Assembly: GCA_015491995.1 (NCBI GenBank)
Contig: WGFY01000041.1
Coordinates: 1 to 32,517 of the forward strand
From: Mesoaciditoga sp.
Lineage (GTDB): Bacteria; Thermotogota; Thermotogae; Mesoaciditogales; Mesoaciditogaceae
Reading direction: 5' to 3'
Length of the DNA stretch: 32,517 nt
How positions within the stretch are numbered: position 1 is the first letter of the stretch; every line of letters starts with the position of its first letter. Shown here one piece after another: positions 8,400-15,153 of the stretch. The notes beneath the pieces were generated by a model, which was not told where the DNA came from, did not search any database, and worked only from the letters and a program-made list of their open reading frames with translations. The position numbers and the translations under genes were made by a program.

Positions 8400-8932
8400 T
8401 TTTTATCTCCAAAGTACACACCGATAATCACGAACAAAAATATAACGATCACGTAATCACTTCTCATGACGATCAAAAACGTTCCTATGACCATCATCAT
8501 AATTTCAAAGTAATTCCACTTTCTTGTTCTCATCATCTTGTACAAAACACCACCTATAAGCCCCAATATAGCACCGTAAGCACCTTTTAGAAATCCTATC
8601 ACGATACTGGAATTGGAAAATTTAGAAAGTAAAGCCCCGATCAAAATTATGGCAAAAAATGGAGGTATTATCACTCCAACAGTTCCAACAAATCCCCCAA
8701 AAAATCCTCTTATTTCTTTCCCGATCATCAACGAAAGGTTGAAAGCTACAGGCCCTGGTATTGATTGTGATCTTGCCAGCAGATCGTAAAATCCATTTTT
8801 ATCCATCCAACCTTTTTTTTCCAAACGTTTTGCAAGAACCGGTACCATCGCGTAACCACCACCTATGGTGAACAAAGACACTTCAAAAAACGTGATGAAT
8901 ATGTCAAAAAGCCTAATTTCTCCTTTTTTCAC
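8387..8932 (-). CDS. Chromate transporter family, half-size CHR protein (first of pair)
   Basis: Single CHR-domain membrane protein with FTIGGGYAMVPVL, SIPGPVAFN and GVIIPPFFAI, the same order of motifs as its partner. I chose the GTG at 8932 (181 residues, VKKGEIRLFDIF). It has AAAGGA 8 bases upstream and puts the first hydrophobic segment near the N-terminus. A longer frame opens at ATG 8980, but that start lacks a ribosome site, and a TATACT box (8955-8960) would fall inside it. The two proteins resemble each other and probably form one transport unit. Substrate specificity cannot be read from the sequence. Confidence 0.85.
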   Translation of the reverse strand: MKKGEIRLFDIFITFFEVSLFTIGGGYAMVPVLAKRLEKKGWMDKNGFYDLLARSQSIPGPVAFNLSLMIGKEIRGFFGGFVGTVGVIIPPFFAIILIGALLSKFSNSSIVIGFLKGAYGAILGLIGGVLYKMMRTRKWNYFEIMMMVIGTFLIVMRSDYVIVIFLFVIIGVYFGDKKWRY

Positions 8933-8954
8933 AAAAACAGTCCTTTCAATTTTG

Positions 8955-8960
8955 AGTATA
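8955..8960 (-). promoter_or_regulatory. Possible -10 box for the CHR gene pair
   Basis: The minus strand carries TATACT about 25 bases before the preferred GTG start at 8932. No good -35 element is visible 16-18 bases upstream. Its position agrees with the shorter start choice, but the evidence is weak. Confidence 0.3.
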
Positions 8961-9059
8961 CGATACCTTTCGATGCCCATTCAGAAAGCTTGAATCACGA
9001 TCTGAGCTGACAAAGTTCTTTGCGCAGGATCACGTAATTTTGAAACATCTTAGAAGTGA

Positions 9060-9302
9060 TCAATCTTTGGCTCTCACCTTTTTCAGTCTATTTTGCCCCT
9101 TCATCGAATACATCTTCGTATCGGATTTTTTCAAAGTGGTTTTATATTGACTTGTCGATTTTTCAAAAGATCTCCTAATTCTTTCCGCAATAGTTATCGC
9201 ATCTTTTTTCATACAATTCTCCAAGATCAACAAGAATTCATCTCCTTTTTCATGACCGTACACATCGTTAACACGTTTAAAATTATCCATATTGATTAGG
9301 AA
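9060..9302 (-). pseudogene. Remnant of a GGDEF (diguanylate cyclase) domain
   Basis: An open frame begins at FLINMDNFKRVNDVYGHE, the start of a GGDEF domain. It jumps directly to KGDEFLLILEN, then AERIRRSFEK, then LKKSDTKMYSMKGQNR, which matches the closing segment of the domain. Compared with the normal domain of about 160 residues, some 30 residues between GH and GDEF are gone, as is the core between the AERIRR helix and the SDTKMY helix. The signature is KGDEF rather than GGDEF. Upstream the frame runs into a stop within a few codons, and no start with a ribosome site is present. Both internal losses kept the frame open. It is almost certainly a dead fragment of a c-di-GMP synthase gene. 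Confidence 0.8.
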
Positions 9303-9499
9303 TTTTTTGTGACAACAACAACTTTAGGAGTGTTAACTTTCACTTCAAACGGAACGTTCACCTCTTATGTTTTTCCGCTCATCGTGACGCGTCACTTTCT
9401 TTCAAATATCGTGTTTACCAGCTTGTGAATGAATCCTGCTACCAGATAAATGAAGATAACCATGGTTATCGCAGCCGCTATTCTCCATGCAAATTTCAA
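9299..9499 (-). pseudogene. Decayed or very small membrane-protein reading frame
   Basis: On the minus strand a TTG at 9499 opens a 35-residue frame containing one strong hydrophobic segment (IAAAITMVIFIYLVAGFI) and a basic end (FERK), stopping at 9392-9394. The same frame resumes after two stops as VNVPFEVKVNTPKVVVVTK (9299-9364). This reads like continuing protein, so I interpret the whole as a gene broken by stop codons, perhaps the N-terminal part of a membrane-anchored protein such as the adjacent GGDEF remnant. Alternatively the 35-residue piece is a real small membrane peptide: a TATAAT box and a GGGGG ribosome-like run precede it, although that run is 12 bases from the TTG. Confidence 0.4.
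9384..9395. repeat. 12-base perfect palindrome
   Basis: GTGACGCGTCAC reads identically on both strands. It overlaps the stop of the small membrane frame. It could be a protein-binding site, but it stands alone with no second copy seen nearby. Confidence 0.4.
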
Positions 9500-9528
9500 T
9501 TTATATGCATTCCCCCTTATTCTTGTTA

Positions 9529-9534
9529 ATTATA
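9529..9534 (-). promoter_or_regulatory. -10 box upstream of the small membrane frame
   Basis: The minus strand has a perfect TATAAT, 30 bases before the TTG at 9499 and just before a GGGGG run. The -35 position (17 bases upstream) is poor. It may be the surviving promoter of the decayed membrane/GGDEF locus. Confidence 0.4.
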
Positions 9535-9778
9535 GCATCCAACACCGTCACAAGACTGGATTTTTTGATTAAATTATGATATTTACTCACGTTGTGCGTC
9601 AAATTCAAGAAGTTAATCAAAGCAAAAAAAGCCTTGATTGAACTGTTGCTTTCACCTTTTTGTGGACCTTCACTTACTTTTGGTATTCACCGACATTTTT
9701 CTTTGAATTACCTATCTTTAACTTCAGATTTGGCTTTGCCATCTCCATGGCTCCTAAGCCTAAAATCATTTTACCATT

Positions 9779-9807
9779 TTGACATATTTTGTTCGATTTC
9801 TAATAAC
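9779..9807 (+). promoter_or_regulatory. Candidate promoter for an intergenic transcript
   Basis: A perfect TTGACA (9779-9784) is followed after exactly 17 bases by AATAAC (9802-9807), which matches TATAAT at 4 of 6 positions. Transcription would start near 9814 and run through the structured element at 9860-9987 towards the DUF501 gene. The -35 match is strong and the -10 is mediocre. Confidence 0.4.
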
Positions 9808-9859
9808 TCAAATTATGCGAATCTAAAAAATACACGAGATTTCTGCTAACGTCTTTTTG

Positions 9860-9936
9860 TCATTCCGGTCTACGATCCGGCGCAGTAACAAGTTGCTGCG
9901 CTGAATCAAGTTCAAGATGAGTGTTAATCGGAATGA
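9860..9936. repeat. REP-like element: strong hairpin flanked by short inverted repeats
   Basis: The ends are exact inverted repeats, TCATTCCG (9860-9867) and CGGAATGA (9929-9936). Inside lies a long hairpin: GATCCGGCGCAG (9874-9885) pairs with CTGCGCTGAATC (9896-9907) at 11 of 12 positions, including one G-T, around a 10-base loop. Neither strand shows a T-run after the stem, so it is not a simple terminator. It could be a REP/MITE-like repeat or part of a structured RNA. A single window cannot show whether it is repeated in the genome. The hairpin itself is seen directly. Confidence 0.55.
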
Positions 9937-10030
9937 TCATTAGATGAATCAGACTTAACTTGCGTAATTTGAGAATAAAGTCTAATGTTCATGTCGGCAA
10001 CACCTCTTTCCGATTTTAAAGCATATCGAG

Positions 10031-10036
10031 TATAAT
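10031..10036 (+). promoter_or_regulatory. -10 box for the DUF501-glpK-fsa operon
   Basis: A perfect TATAAT lies 20 bases before the ATG at 10057, with AAGGA between them. The -35 region at 17 bases spacing (TTCCGA) is weak. It is the most likely proximal promoter of the operon running to 13749. Confidence 0.5.
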
Positions 10037-10056
10037 TCAAAAAAAGGAATGGTGAT

Positions 10057-10578
10057 ATGGACATGGCGCATATATCCAATGAAGATTTGAAGATCGTATC
10101 TCACCAACTGGAAAGAACGCCTAAAAACGTTATGAAAATCGTTTATAGATGTTCGTATGGATTTCCAGTTGTGATCGAATCCAAAACAGTCCTTGAAGAA
10201 AAGCCATTTCCAACCGTATACTGGCTTACTTGCCCTTTTTTAAGATATGCCATTTCCAAGGTGGAATCAAATGGAGGGGTTTCAAGATTCGAGAATATTC
10301 TTTTGACTTCTCCTGAATTTTATGTTGAGCACGTTGAGGCCCACCTAAAAGCCAGAATAAAAGCCATTGATCTTGCGGATGAAAACGTTCAGGTGATCGA
10401 AAGATTGAAAAAGCGTGGAATGGGCGGCATTTCCGATTTCAAACACATTAAGTGCCTTCATATGCATGTGGCTTATCATCTCGGTGGGATAGAGAATCCA
10501 GTAGGAAAAATGGTTTTAAAGGAGTTGAAAAATTTGGAATGCGAAAATTGTTTATGCGAAAAGATCGTGAAGGGGTGA
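10057..10578 (+). CDS. DUF501 family protein
   Basis: The 173-residue protein matches the DUF501 family, known from Actinobacteria and Thermotogota, whose biochemical role is unknown. It has no membrane segment or signal peptide. Conserved-looking clusters are WLTCPFLRYAISKVE (about 56-70), CLHMHVAYHLGG (133-144, with C133, H135, H137 and H141) and a C-terminal ECENCLCEKI (C162, C165, C167). The arrangement of cysteines and histidines could bind a metal, but this is inference. The start has AAGGA 8 bases upstream; a second ATG two codons later is also possible. It ends 7 bases before the TTG of glycerol kinase, so the two are almost certainly co-translated. That link to glycerol metabolism is the best functional clue here. 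Confidence 0.85.
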   Translation: MDMAHISNEDLKIVSHQLERTPKNVMKIVYRCSYGFPVVIESKTVLEEKPFPTVYWLTCPFLRYAISKVESNGGVSRFENILLTSPEFYVEHVEAHLKARIKAIDLADENVQVIERLKKRGMGGISDFKHIKCLHMHVAYHLGGIENPVGKMVLKELKNLECENCLCEKIVKG

Positions 10579-10585
10579 AACCAAT

Positions 10586-12028
10586 TTGGAAGATTATACT
10601 ATCGTCTTAGACGAAGGAACGACAAGCACAAGAGCGCTTGTATTCGATAAAAAAGGCATGGTGATTTCCAGCGCGAGACGTTCTCTCAAGGCCATTTATC
10701 CCAAACCTGGATGGGTCGAGCAATCTGCCGATGAAATATACATCAAAAGTGTTGAAGCGATGGAAGAAGCGATAGAAAAATGCGGTTTCTATCCTAAAAA
10801 ACTTGGAATAACGAATCAGAGAGAAACCGTCGTTGTTTGGGATTCAAAAAGTGGTGAAACTTTGTACAACGCGGTAGTTTGGAGAGACAAACGCGGCCAG
10901 CAATTGTGTGAAAAACTTAAGGCAGACGGATATGAAAGCCCAATTCGATCCAAAACAGGCCTCTTATTAGATCCCTACTTTTCAGCTTCTAAAATAAGAT
11001 GGTTGATGGACAATGTCAATGAAATTTCAAGTGGTGTCAAAAAAGGAACTGCGAAGTTCGGAACTGTGGATTCATTTCTCATTTGGAAACTCACTGGAAA
11101 TCACTTCATCGAGGCATCCAATGCTTCTAGAACCCTTCTCTTTAACACAAGCACCTTTTCTTGGGATCAAGAACTCCTAAAAGTTTTTGGAATCCCTATC
11201 GACATTCTTCCAAAAGTTATGCCATCTGCCTACACCTTTGGAAATTCTAAATATGGAGAAATACTTGGCGTATTAGGCGATCAGCAATCCGCTCTTTTTG
11301 GGAATGAGTGCCTGTCTCCTGGAGAAGCTAAATGTACTTACGGCACAGGGGCCTTTGTGCTGGCAAATTCTGGAAATCTTGAAATTTCCATACCTCCTGG
11401 TTTGTTAAAAACCATTGCTTGGCGTGTAAGTGACAAAACAACTTACGCTCTCGAGGGTTCAATCTTATCGAGTGGAGAAAACATGACATGGCTTAAAAGT
11501 GTTGGAATGATAAAAGAGTACGATGAAATAGAATCACTTTCGAGATCAGTTCCATCAAGTGAAAAACTTTACTTCATACCAGCTCTTGACGGGCTCGGGG
11601 CTCCAAGATGGGTTCCAAATGCTCGAGGCCTTTTTGTGGGATTGAGTTCTTTTCATACGCGAGCCCATATTGTCAGATCGGTCTTAGATTCCATGGCATT
11701 TTCTGTGGCAGAGGTTATCGAAGCTTTCAAGGAAAGTGGTCTTTCAATTTCGAAAATAAGCGTGGATGGTGGAGGATCCCAAAACTCTTTGCTTGTTCAA
11801 ACGCTTGCAGACGCGACTTGTGTTCTTGCTGAAATTCCCAAACTTCATGAGATGACAGCCTACGGAGCTTTTTTGATGAGCGGTGTCGGAGCTGGTGAAT
11901 GGAGTATCGAAGATTTGAAAAAAAGAAAAAATCAGTCTGATTCGTACACTCCCAAGGTGGATCTTACGAAGGAATACAAAGAATGGAAACTTGCAGAAGA
12001 TTTCTCGGTGAAATGGTCACAAAAATAA
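10586..12028 (+). CDS. glpK: Glycerol kinase
   Basis: GlpK phosphorylates glycerol to sn-glycerol-3-phosphate with ATP in the cytoplasm. This 480-residue FGGY kinase begins with the phosphate-loop segment LDEGTTSTRALVFD. It keeps the glycerol-contacting residues of the family: R79/E80 (NQRETVVVWD), W99, Y131 (LDPYFSASK) and D232/Q233 (GDQQSALFG). D232 is the expected catalytic base. The adenosine loop DGGGSQNSLLVQ is also present. It is slightly shorter than the usual 495 or so residues. The start is TTG at 10586 with AAGGGGTG upstream; there is no in-frame ATG nearby. Conserved glycerol-binding residues argue against a xylulose or other sugar kinase. The neighbours are DUF501 upstream and an FSA-type aldolase 12 bases downstream. 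No glycerol facilitator or G3P dehydrogenase gene is in the window. Confidence 0.94.
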   Translation: MEDYTIVLDEGTTSTRALVFDKKGMVISSARRSLKAIYPKPGWVEQSADEIYIKSVEAMEEAIEKCGFYPKKLGITNQRETVVVWDSKSGETLYNAVVWRDKRGQQLCEKLKADGYESPIRSKTGLLLDPYFSASKIRWLMDNVNEISSGVKKGTAKFGTVDSFLIWKLTGNHFIEASNASRTLLFNTSTFSWDQELLKVFGIPIDILPKVMPSAYTFGNSKYGEILGVLGDQQSALFGNECLSPGEAKCTYGTGAFVLANSGNLEISIPPGLLKTIAWRVSDKTTYALEGSILSSGENMTWLKSVGMIKEYDEIESLSRSVPSSEKLYFIPALDGLGAPRWVPNARGLFVGLSSFHTRAHIVRSVLDSMAFSVAEVIEAFKESGLSISKISVDGGGSQNSLLVQTLADATCVLAEIPKLHEMTAYGAFLMSGVGAGEWSIEDLKKRKNQSDSYTPKVDLTKEYKEWKLAEDFSVKWSQK

Positions 12029-12040
12029 GGATGGTGAAAA

Positions 12041-12703
12041 ATGAAATTTTACCTTGATTCGGCAAGAATTGATGAAATTAAAAAGGCAGCTTCTTTAGGA
12101 TATGTTCAAGGTGTGACAACAAATCCAACTTTGCTAAAACGCGCTGAGATTTGGAAAGACTTTAAGAGTTTGGGAGAGTTTTACCTTGAAGTCATGAGAA
12201 TTTGTGATGGGAAAATTTTCATGCAAGTGCCATCCGAAAACTCTCAGAAAATGCTAAATGAGATCAAAAATCTCGATGATTCTCGCCTCGTGATCAAAGT
12301 TCCATCTGTCCCAAAAGGATTAAAAATCGCGAAAGGGCTCATAGATAAAGATTATTCTATTTGTGCTACAGCAGTTTACACAACTTCACAAGCTCTTATG
12401 TGGTCATCGATTGGAGTCGATTACGTTGCGGTATACGTCAACAGAATGGAGAAAAAAGGATTCGATGCTTTCAAGAACGTCAAAGCCATTGTAAAAGCTC
12501 TTTCGAATACTCAAACCAGTGTGTTGGCAGCAAGCGTTAAAACTGTTGAGCAATTATCTTGGCTTATAGATATAGGTGCGGACTACGCAACTCTTGATTA
12601 TGATATGATCGAAGGCATAACGAAGTGCGACTTCAGCATTCAAGATACGAAAATTTTTGACAACGACTTTGAAAAAATGTACAAAAGACTCAAAGAGAAA
12701 TGA
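12041..12703 (+). CDS. fsa: Fructose-6-phosphate aldolase-type transaldolase
   Basis: The 220-residue protein belongs to the small transaldolase family (FSA/TalC). The Schiff-base lysine is K86 in VIKVPS. Residues that distinguish fructose-6-phosphate aldolase from true transaldolase are present: Q62 (FMQVPSEN), where transaldolases carry glutamate, and Y132 (YVAVYVNRM), where transaldolases carry phenylalanine. T110 and R135 also match. FSA reversibly makes fructose-6-phosphate from dihydroxyacetone and glyceraldehyde-3-phosphate, and can use other ketone donors such as hydroxyacetone. ATG 12041 has AAGGATGG upstream. The stop overlaps the acyltransferase ATG as ATGA. Next to glycerol kinase it suggests three-carbon metabolism. 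Transaldolase activity in the pentose phosphate pathway remains possible. Confidence 0.85.
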   Translation: MKFYLDSARIDEIKKAASLGYVQGVTTNPTLLKRAEIWKDFKSLGEFYLEVMRICDGKIFMQVPSENSQKMLNEIKNLDDSRLVIKVPSVPKGLKIAKGLIDKDYSICATAVYTTSQALMWSSIGVDYVAVYVNRMEKKGFDAFKNVKAIVKALSNTQTSVLAASVKTVEQLSWLIDIGADYATLDYDMIEGITKCDFSIQDTKIFDNDFEKMYKRLKEK

Positions 12704-13749
12704 GAATTCAGGAATTTGATATTGTTAAAGGGATTGCCATATCTGTGGTAGTCATAGTCCATGCTGTGTTCTTCAACTTTGGAAAGTTGGGATTGTTTTC
12801 TCAAAATGTAGTCATGATTCTTTCAACTTTTTTAGCACCGGCAATTGCAATGTTCTTCTTCATATCAGGTTTTTTGGGTTACAAGAGCTATGCAAAAAGA
12901 AAAAATTGGAAAGTATTTCTCTTCTCGAAGTTCAAGATCCTTTTACCGCCTTACTTGATATGGTCAACACTGTATCTAATCCTTCAATATTTTTTATGGC
13001 AATCTTTTGAACTTCCATCGACTTTTAACTTTTACGAGATACCGATGAGGTATCTCTTTGGCACAGCATTTTTGCCATTTTATTACCTCTTTTTACTTTT
13101 CGTTTTTTACATTTTCACCCCTTCTCTATCGAATTTAAACACAAAAACTCTGAAAGAGAGTCTACCAATTCTACTTTTGCTGGGAATTCTGTCTTCTGGT
13201 TTTTATTTTCTTCCCCAGTACTTTGAAAAGATTTGGATACAACCCCTAATAGCTTATAGGAATCCCTTACAATGGATCGCCTTTTACGTTTGGGGAATGT
13301 ACGCCGCGAAATCAGAGAATCTTTTCTGGAGAAAAAAGACGTCTACTTCGACATTCATAATGTTTATCTTAACGTACGCACTTTCCTCTTTGGAATATGT
13401 GACCGTTCCAAAATTAACACAGGATTGGGAATCTTACCTGCTCTTGGGACCTTTTGCGTATCTCTATTTTTTATCTGCACTTCCAATGTTTCTTCGGTTA
13501 AGCTACATAATCTCAAAAAGGAACATAACGGCGACTAAAATATTTTCACATCTTGGATTCTTTTCACTCAAAATTTACATGAATCATGGACTTGTGCTTT
13601 TTTCGATCCTTGGAATGGCAATGCTATTCTATAAAGGTACGTTAAACGAGGCAAATATAGCCGTCAATTCCATCTTCGGAATCGTAGCCGTGGGGATATG
13701 TTACGAATTTTCAAGGATTACTTACACCATCTCAAAATCGCTGATTTGA
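12700..13749 (+). CDS. Acyltransferase 3 family membrane protein
   Basis: A 349-residue polytopic protein with about ten hydrophobic segments. The N-terminal FDIVKGIAISVVVIVHAV carries the histidine of the acyltransferase-3 (Acyl_transf_3, OafA/IcaC-like) active-site region. Members transfer acetyl, succinyl or other acyl groups to extracellular or lipid-linked glycans from the membrane. The ATG overlaps the preceding stop (ATGA, 12700-12703), so it is translationally coupled to the aldolase gene although functionally unrelated. It converges on a processive GT2 gene with a 12-base gap between stops, an arrangement compatible with modification of the glycan that enzyme makes. The acceptor is unknown. 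Confidence 0.82.
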   Translation: MRIQEFDIVKGIAISVVVIVHAVFFNFGKLGLFSQNVVMILSTFLAPAIAMFFFISGFLGYKSYAKRKNWKVFLFSKFKILLPPYLIWSTLYLILQYFLWQSFELPSTFNFYEIPMRYLFGTAFLPFYYLFLLFVFYIFTPSLSNLNTKTLKESLPILLLLGILSSGFYFLPQYFEKIWIQPLIAYRNPLQWIAFYVWGMYAAKSENLFWRKKTSTSTFIMFILTYALSSLEYVTVPKLTQDWESYLLLGPFAYLYFLSALPMFLRLSYIISKRNITATKIFSHLGFFSLKIYMNHGLVLFSILGMAMLFYKGTLNEANIAVNSIFGIVAVGICYEFSRITYTISKSLI

Positions 13750-13764
13750 GAATAAGAATTCTCA
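13747..13764. terminator. Symmetric hairpin spanning both convergent stop codons
   Basis: TGAGAAT (13747-13753), a four-base loop AAGA, then ATTCTCA (13758-13764) form a perfect 7-base stem. The TGA of the acyltransferase is the left tip, and the TGA of the opposing glycosyltransferase is the right tip. On the plus strand a T-rich stretch follows; on the minus strand there is only a weak one. It may act as a bidirectional transcript end. Confidence 0.5.
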
Positions 13765-14946
13765 CCTTGTCTTTTCTCTTGGTGTTTTGTACCACTTCAA
13801 TTTTTTGTCAAAATGCATTGGGGTTATGAGAATGCAGAAAGTTAAAGAAATCAAATCTATAAAGTACGACAGCATAGATCCTAACCAGGTGATAAAAGTG
13901 TTCGATATTTCAAATCTCTTTGAATTGAAGCTCACAAGCAATAGCAGTGAAAACAAGATGGATAAAGTGATGAGGCTCGGAAAAGACGAAGGGAAAAAGA
14001 AAGGCGAGATCACAAACATATCAGTAAGAAAGATGATAAAAGCGGACAAGATGAAACTTTTTTTACTGGATCTCAAAGTTTCAACAAGATCTCCCAAAAA
14101 CCACCTTCTTCTTTGGCGCCATAGGCTTTTCAAATTGGGTGGCGAACTTTGGTAAGAAAAGACAGTTGGGTTAAAAACGCCCCTGATTCCAAACTCGTTG
14201 AGCTTTATGGACATCTGTTTGTCATCGCTTATGGAATTTTCATTTAAGGGAAGTATTTCTTTAAAGATATCACTTCTTATCAAAAAGCCCGTACCAAAAG
14301 ATCTTGGCTTTAAAAAATATTCCATGAAGATGTTGGTTACCGCCAAATCCGAAGCACAGATCGAATACACGAATTTCCCTTTGTTGTAAGTTCTGTTTCC
14401 CGTTTGAATAAAGCCTACCTTTTCATCTTCAAAAGGCTTGAGTGCCTCAGGAAGGTAGTCCTCGTCAACAAGAACATCTGCATCGAGTACAAGTACAACG
14501 TTTCCATCGACGAATTCTGACGCCTTGTTAAGAGCCGCAACTTTTCCATGGACTAATTCCTCTGGCAAAACATGAATTATTTTTATGTTTTCATAACGCG
14601 TTGCAAGATCATCAATTATTTCAGCTGTTTTATCGGTAGAACCATCGTCCACGATTATTAGTTCGAATTCGGGATACTCACTTTCTTCAAGCGCCATTAT
14701 ACTTCTTTCTACAACCGCTTCTTCATTTTTTACCGATATCAACATTGAAACTTTTCCTTTAAAAGCTCCTTTGAATTTTTTGGGCTCTCTCAACGTTGTT
14801 ATTATTAGCGTTAGAAAAAGCATTATAGCGCTTATAAGGGAAATAGAAAACGATATCTTCATCAAAAAGTATGTGATCGCCAAAGCGCTCATGAAAGAAA
14901 ATATAACCATGAAAAATACATTGACTTTTTGTTTCTTTACATCCAT
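13762..14946 (-). CDS. Processive family 2 glycosyltransferase (membrane)
   Basis: This 394-residue protein has two N-terminal membrane spans (about 10-50), a GT2 catalytic domain and about three C-terminal spans (295-380). The catalytic motifs are those of processive beta-glycosyltransferases such as hyaluronan, chitin-oligomer or PNAG synthases: DDGS at 100-103, DAD at 155-157, DD at 241-242 and QRRRW at 278-282. It should polymerise or extend a sugar chain from a nucleotide sugar at the inner membrane. The ATG at 14946 has AAGGGTGG upstream. It converges on the acyltransferase gene and is divergent from a second GT2 gene. Together these look like a small surface-polysaccharide locus. The sugar is not predictable. 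Confidence 0.88.
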   Translation of the reverse strand: MDVKKQKVNVFFMVIFSFMSALAITYFLMKISFSISLISAIMLFLTLIITTLREPKKFKGAFKGKVSMLISVKNEEAVVERSIMALEESEYPEFELIIVDDGSTDKTAEIIDDLATRYENIKIIHVLPEELVHGKVAALNKASEFVDGNVVLVLDADVLVDEDYLPEALKPFEDEKVGFIQTGNRTYNKGKFVYSICASDLAVTNIFMEYFLKPRSFGTGFLIRSDIFKEILPLNENSISDDKQMSIKLNEFGIRGVFNPTVFSYQSSPPNLKSLWRQRRRWFLGDLVETLRSSKKSFILSAFIIFLTDMFVISPFFFPSSFPSLITLSILFSLLLLVSFNSKRFEISNTFITWLGSMLSYFIDLISLTFCILITPMHFDKKLKWYKTPREKTR

Positions 14947-15153
14947 TGCAAACCACCCTTATTTTGTCAATTAGAGTTTTCTACAATTTCATGTGTTGCT
15001 AAAACTGTTTTTCCGCCTCAATTACCCATGTTTGCGTTCTCAAAACAATGGATTATTATTTTACCCTTGGTTTTCCATTTTCATCCACCACACCACATAT
15101 GTTATCATTATTAAGAGATATTTAAAAACATCATTTTTTGAAATGAGGGAAGT

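Larger units (their letters stand above)
9540..10056. other. Intergenic stretch without a convincing gene
   Basis: About 500 bases with no supportable coding region. An 85-codon open frame at 9592-9849 on the plus strand has no ribosome site and no protein-like pattern. A 31-codon minus-strand frame (about 9673-9768) also lacks a ribosome site. The stretch contains a hairpin with an A-only loop at 9615-9639 (AATCAAAGC / GCCTTGATT). It also holds a TTGACA-type promoter candidate at 9779, the REP-like hairpin element at 9860-9936, a second set of competing inverted repeats at 9938-9987, and a TATAAT box at 10031. Confidence 0.6.

Noticed and set aside
8933-8980. Longer N-terminus for the first CHR gene from ATG 8980
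   Set aside because: No ribosome site before it, and a TATACT box lies within it. The GTG at 8932 is better placed.
9673-9768. 31-codon minus-strand frame ending VGEYQK
   Set aside because: Reads plausibly protein-like but has no ribosome site, no clear promoter and no neighbour context. Not supportable.
9592-9849. 85-codon plus-strand open frame
   Set aside because: No ribosome site, no protein-like composition or motif, and it contains a hairpin with an A-only loop.
12041-12703. Ordinary pentose-phosphate transaldolase (TalC)
   Set aside because: Q62 and Y132 replace the Glu and Phe expected of transaldolase. FSA type is the better call, though activity is untested.
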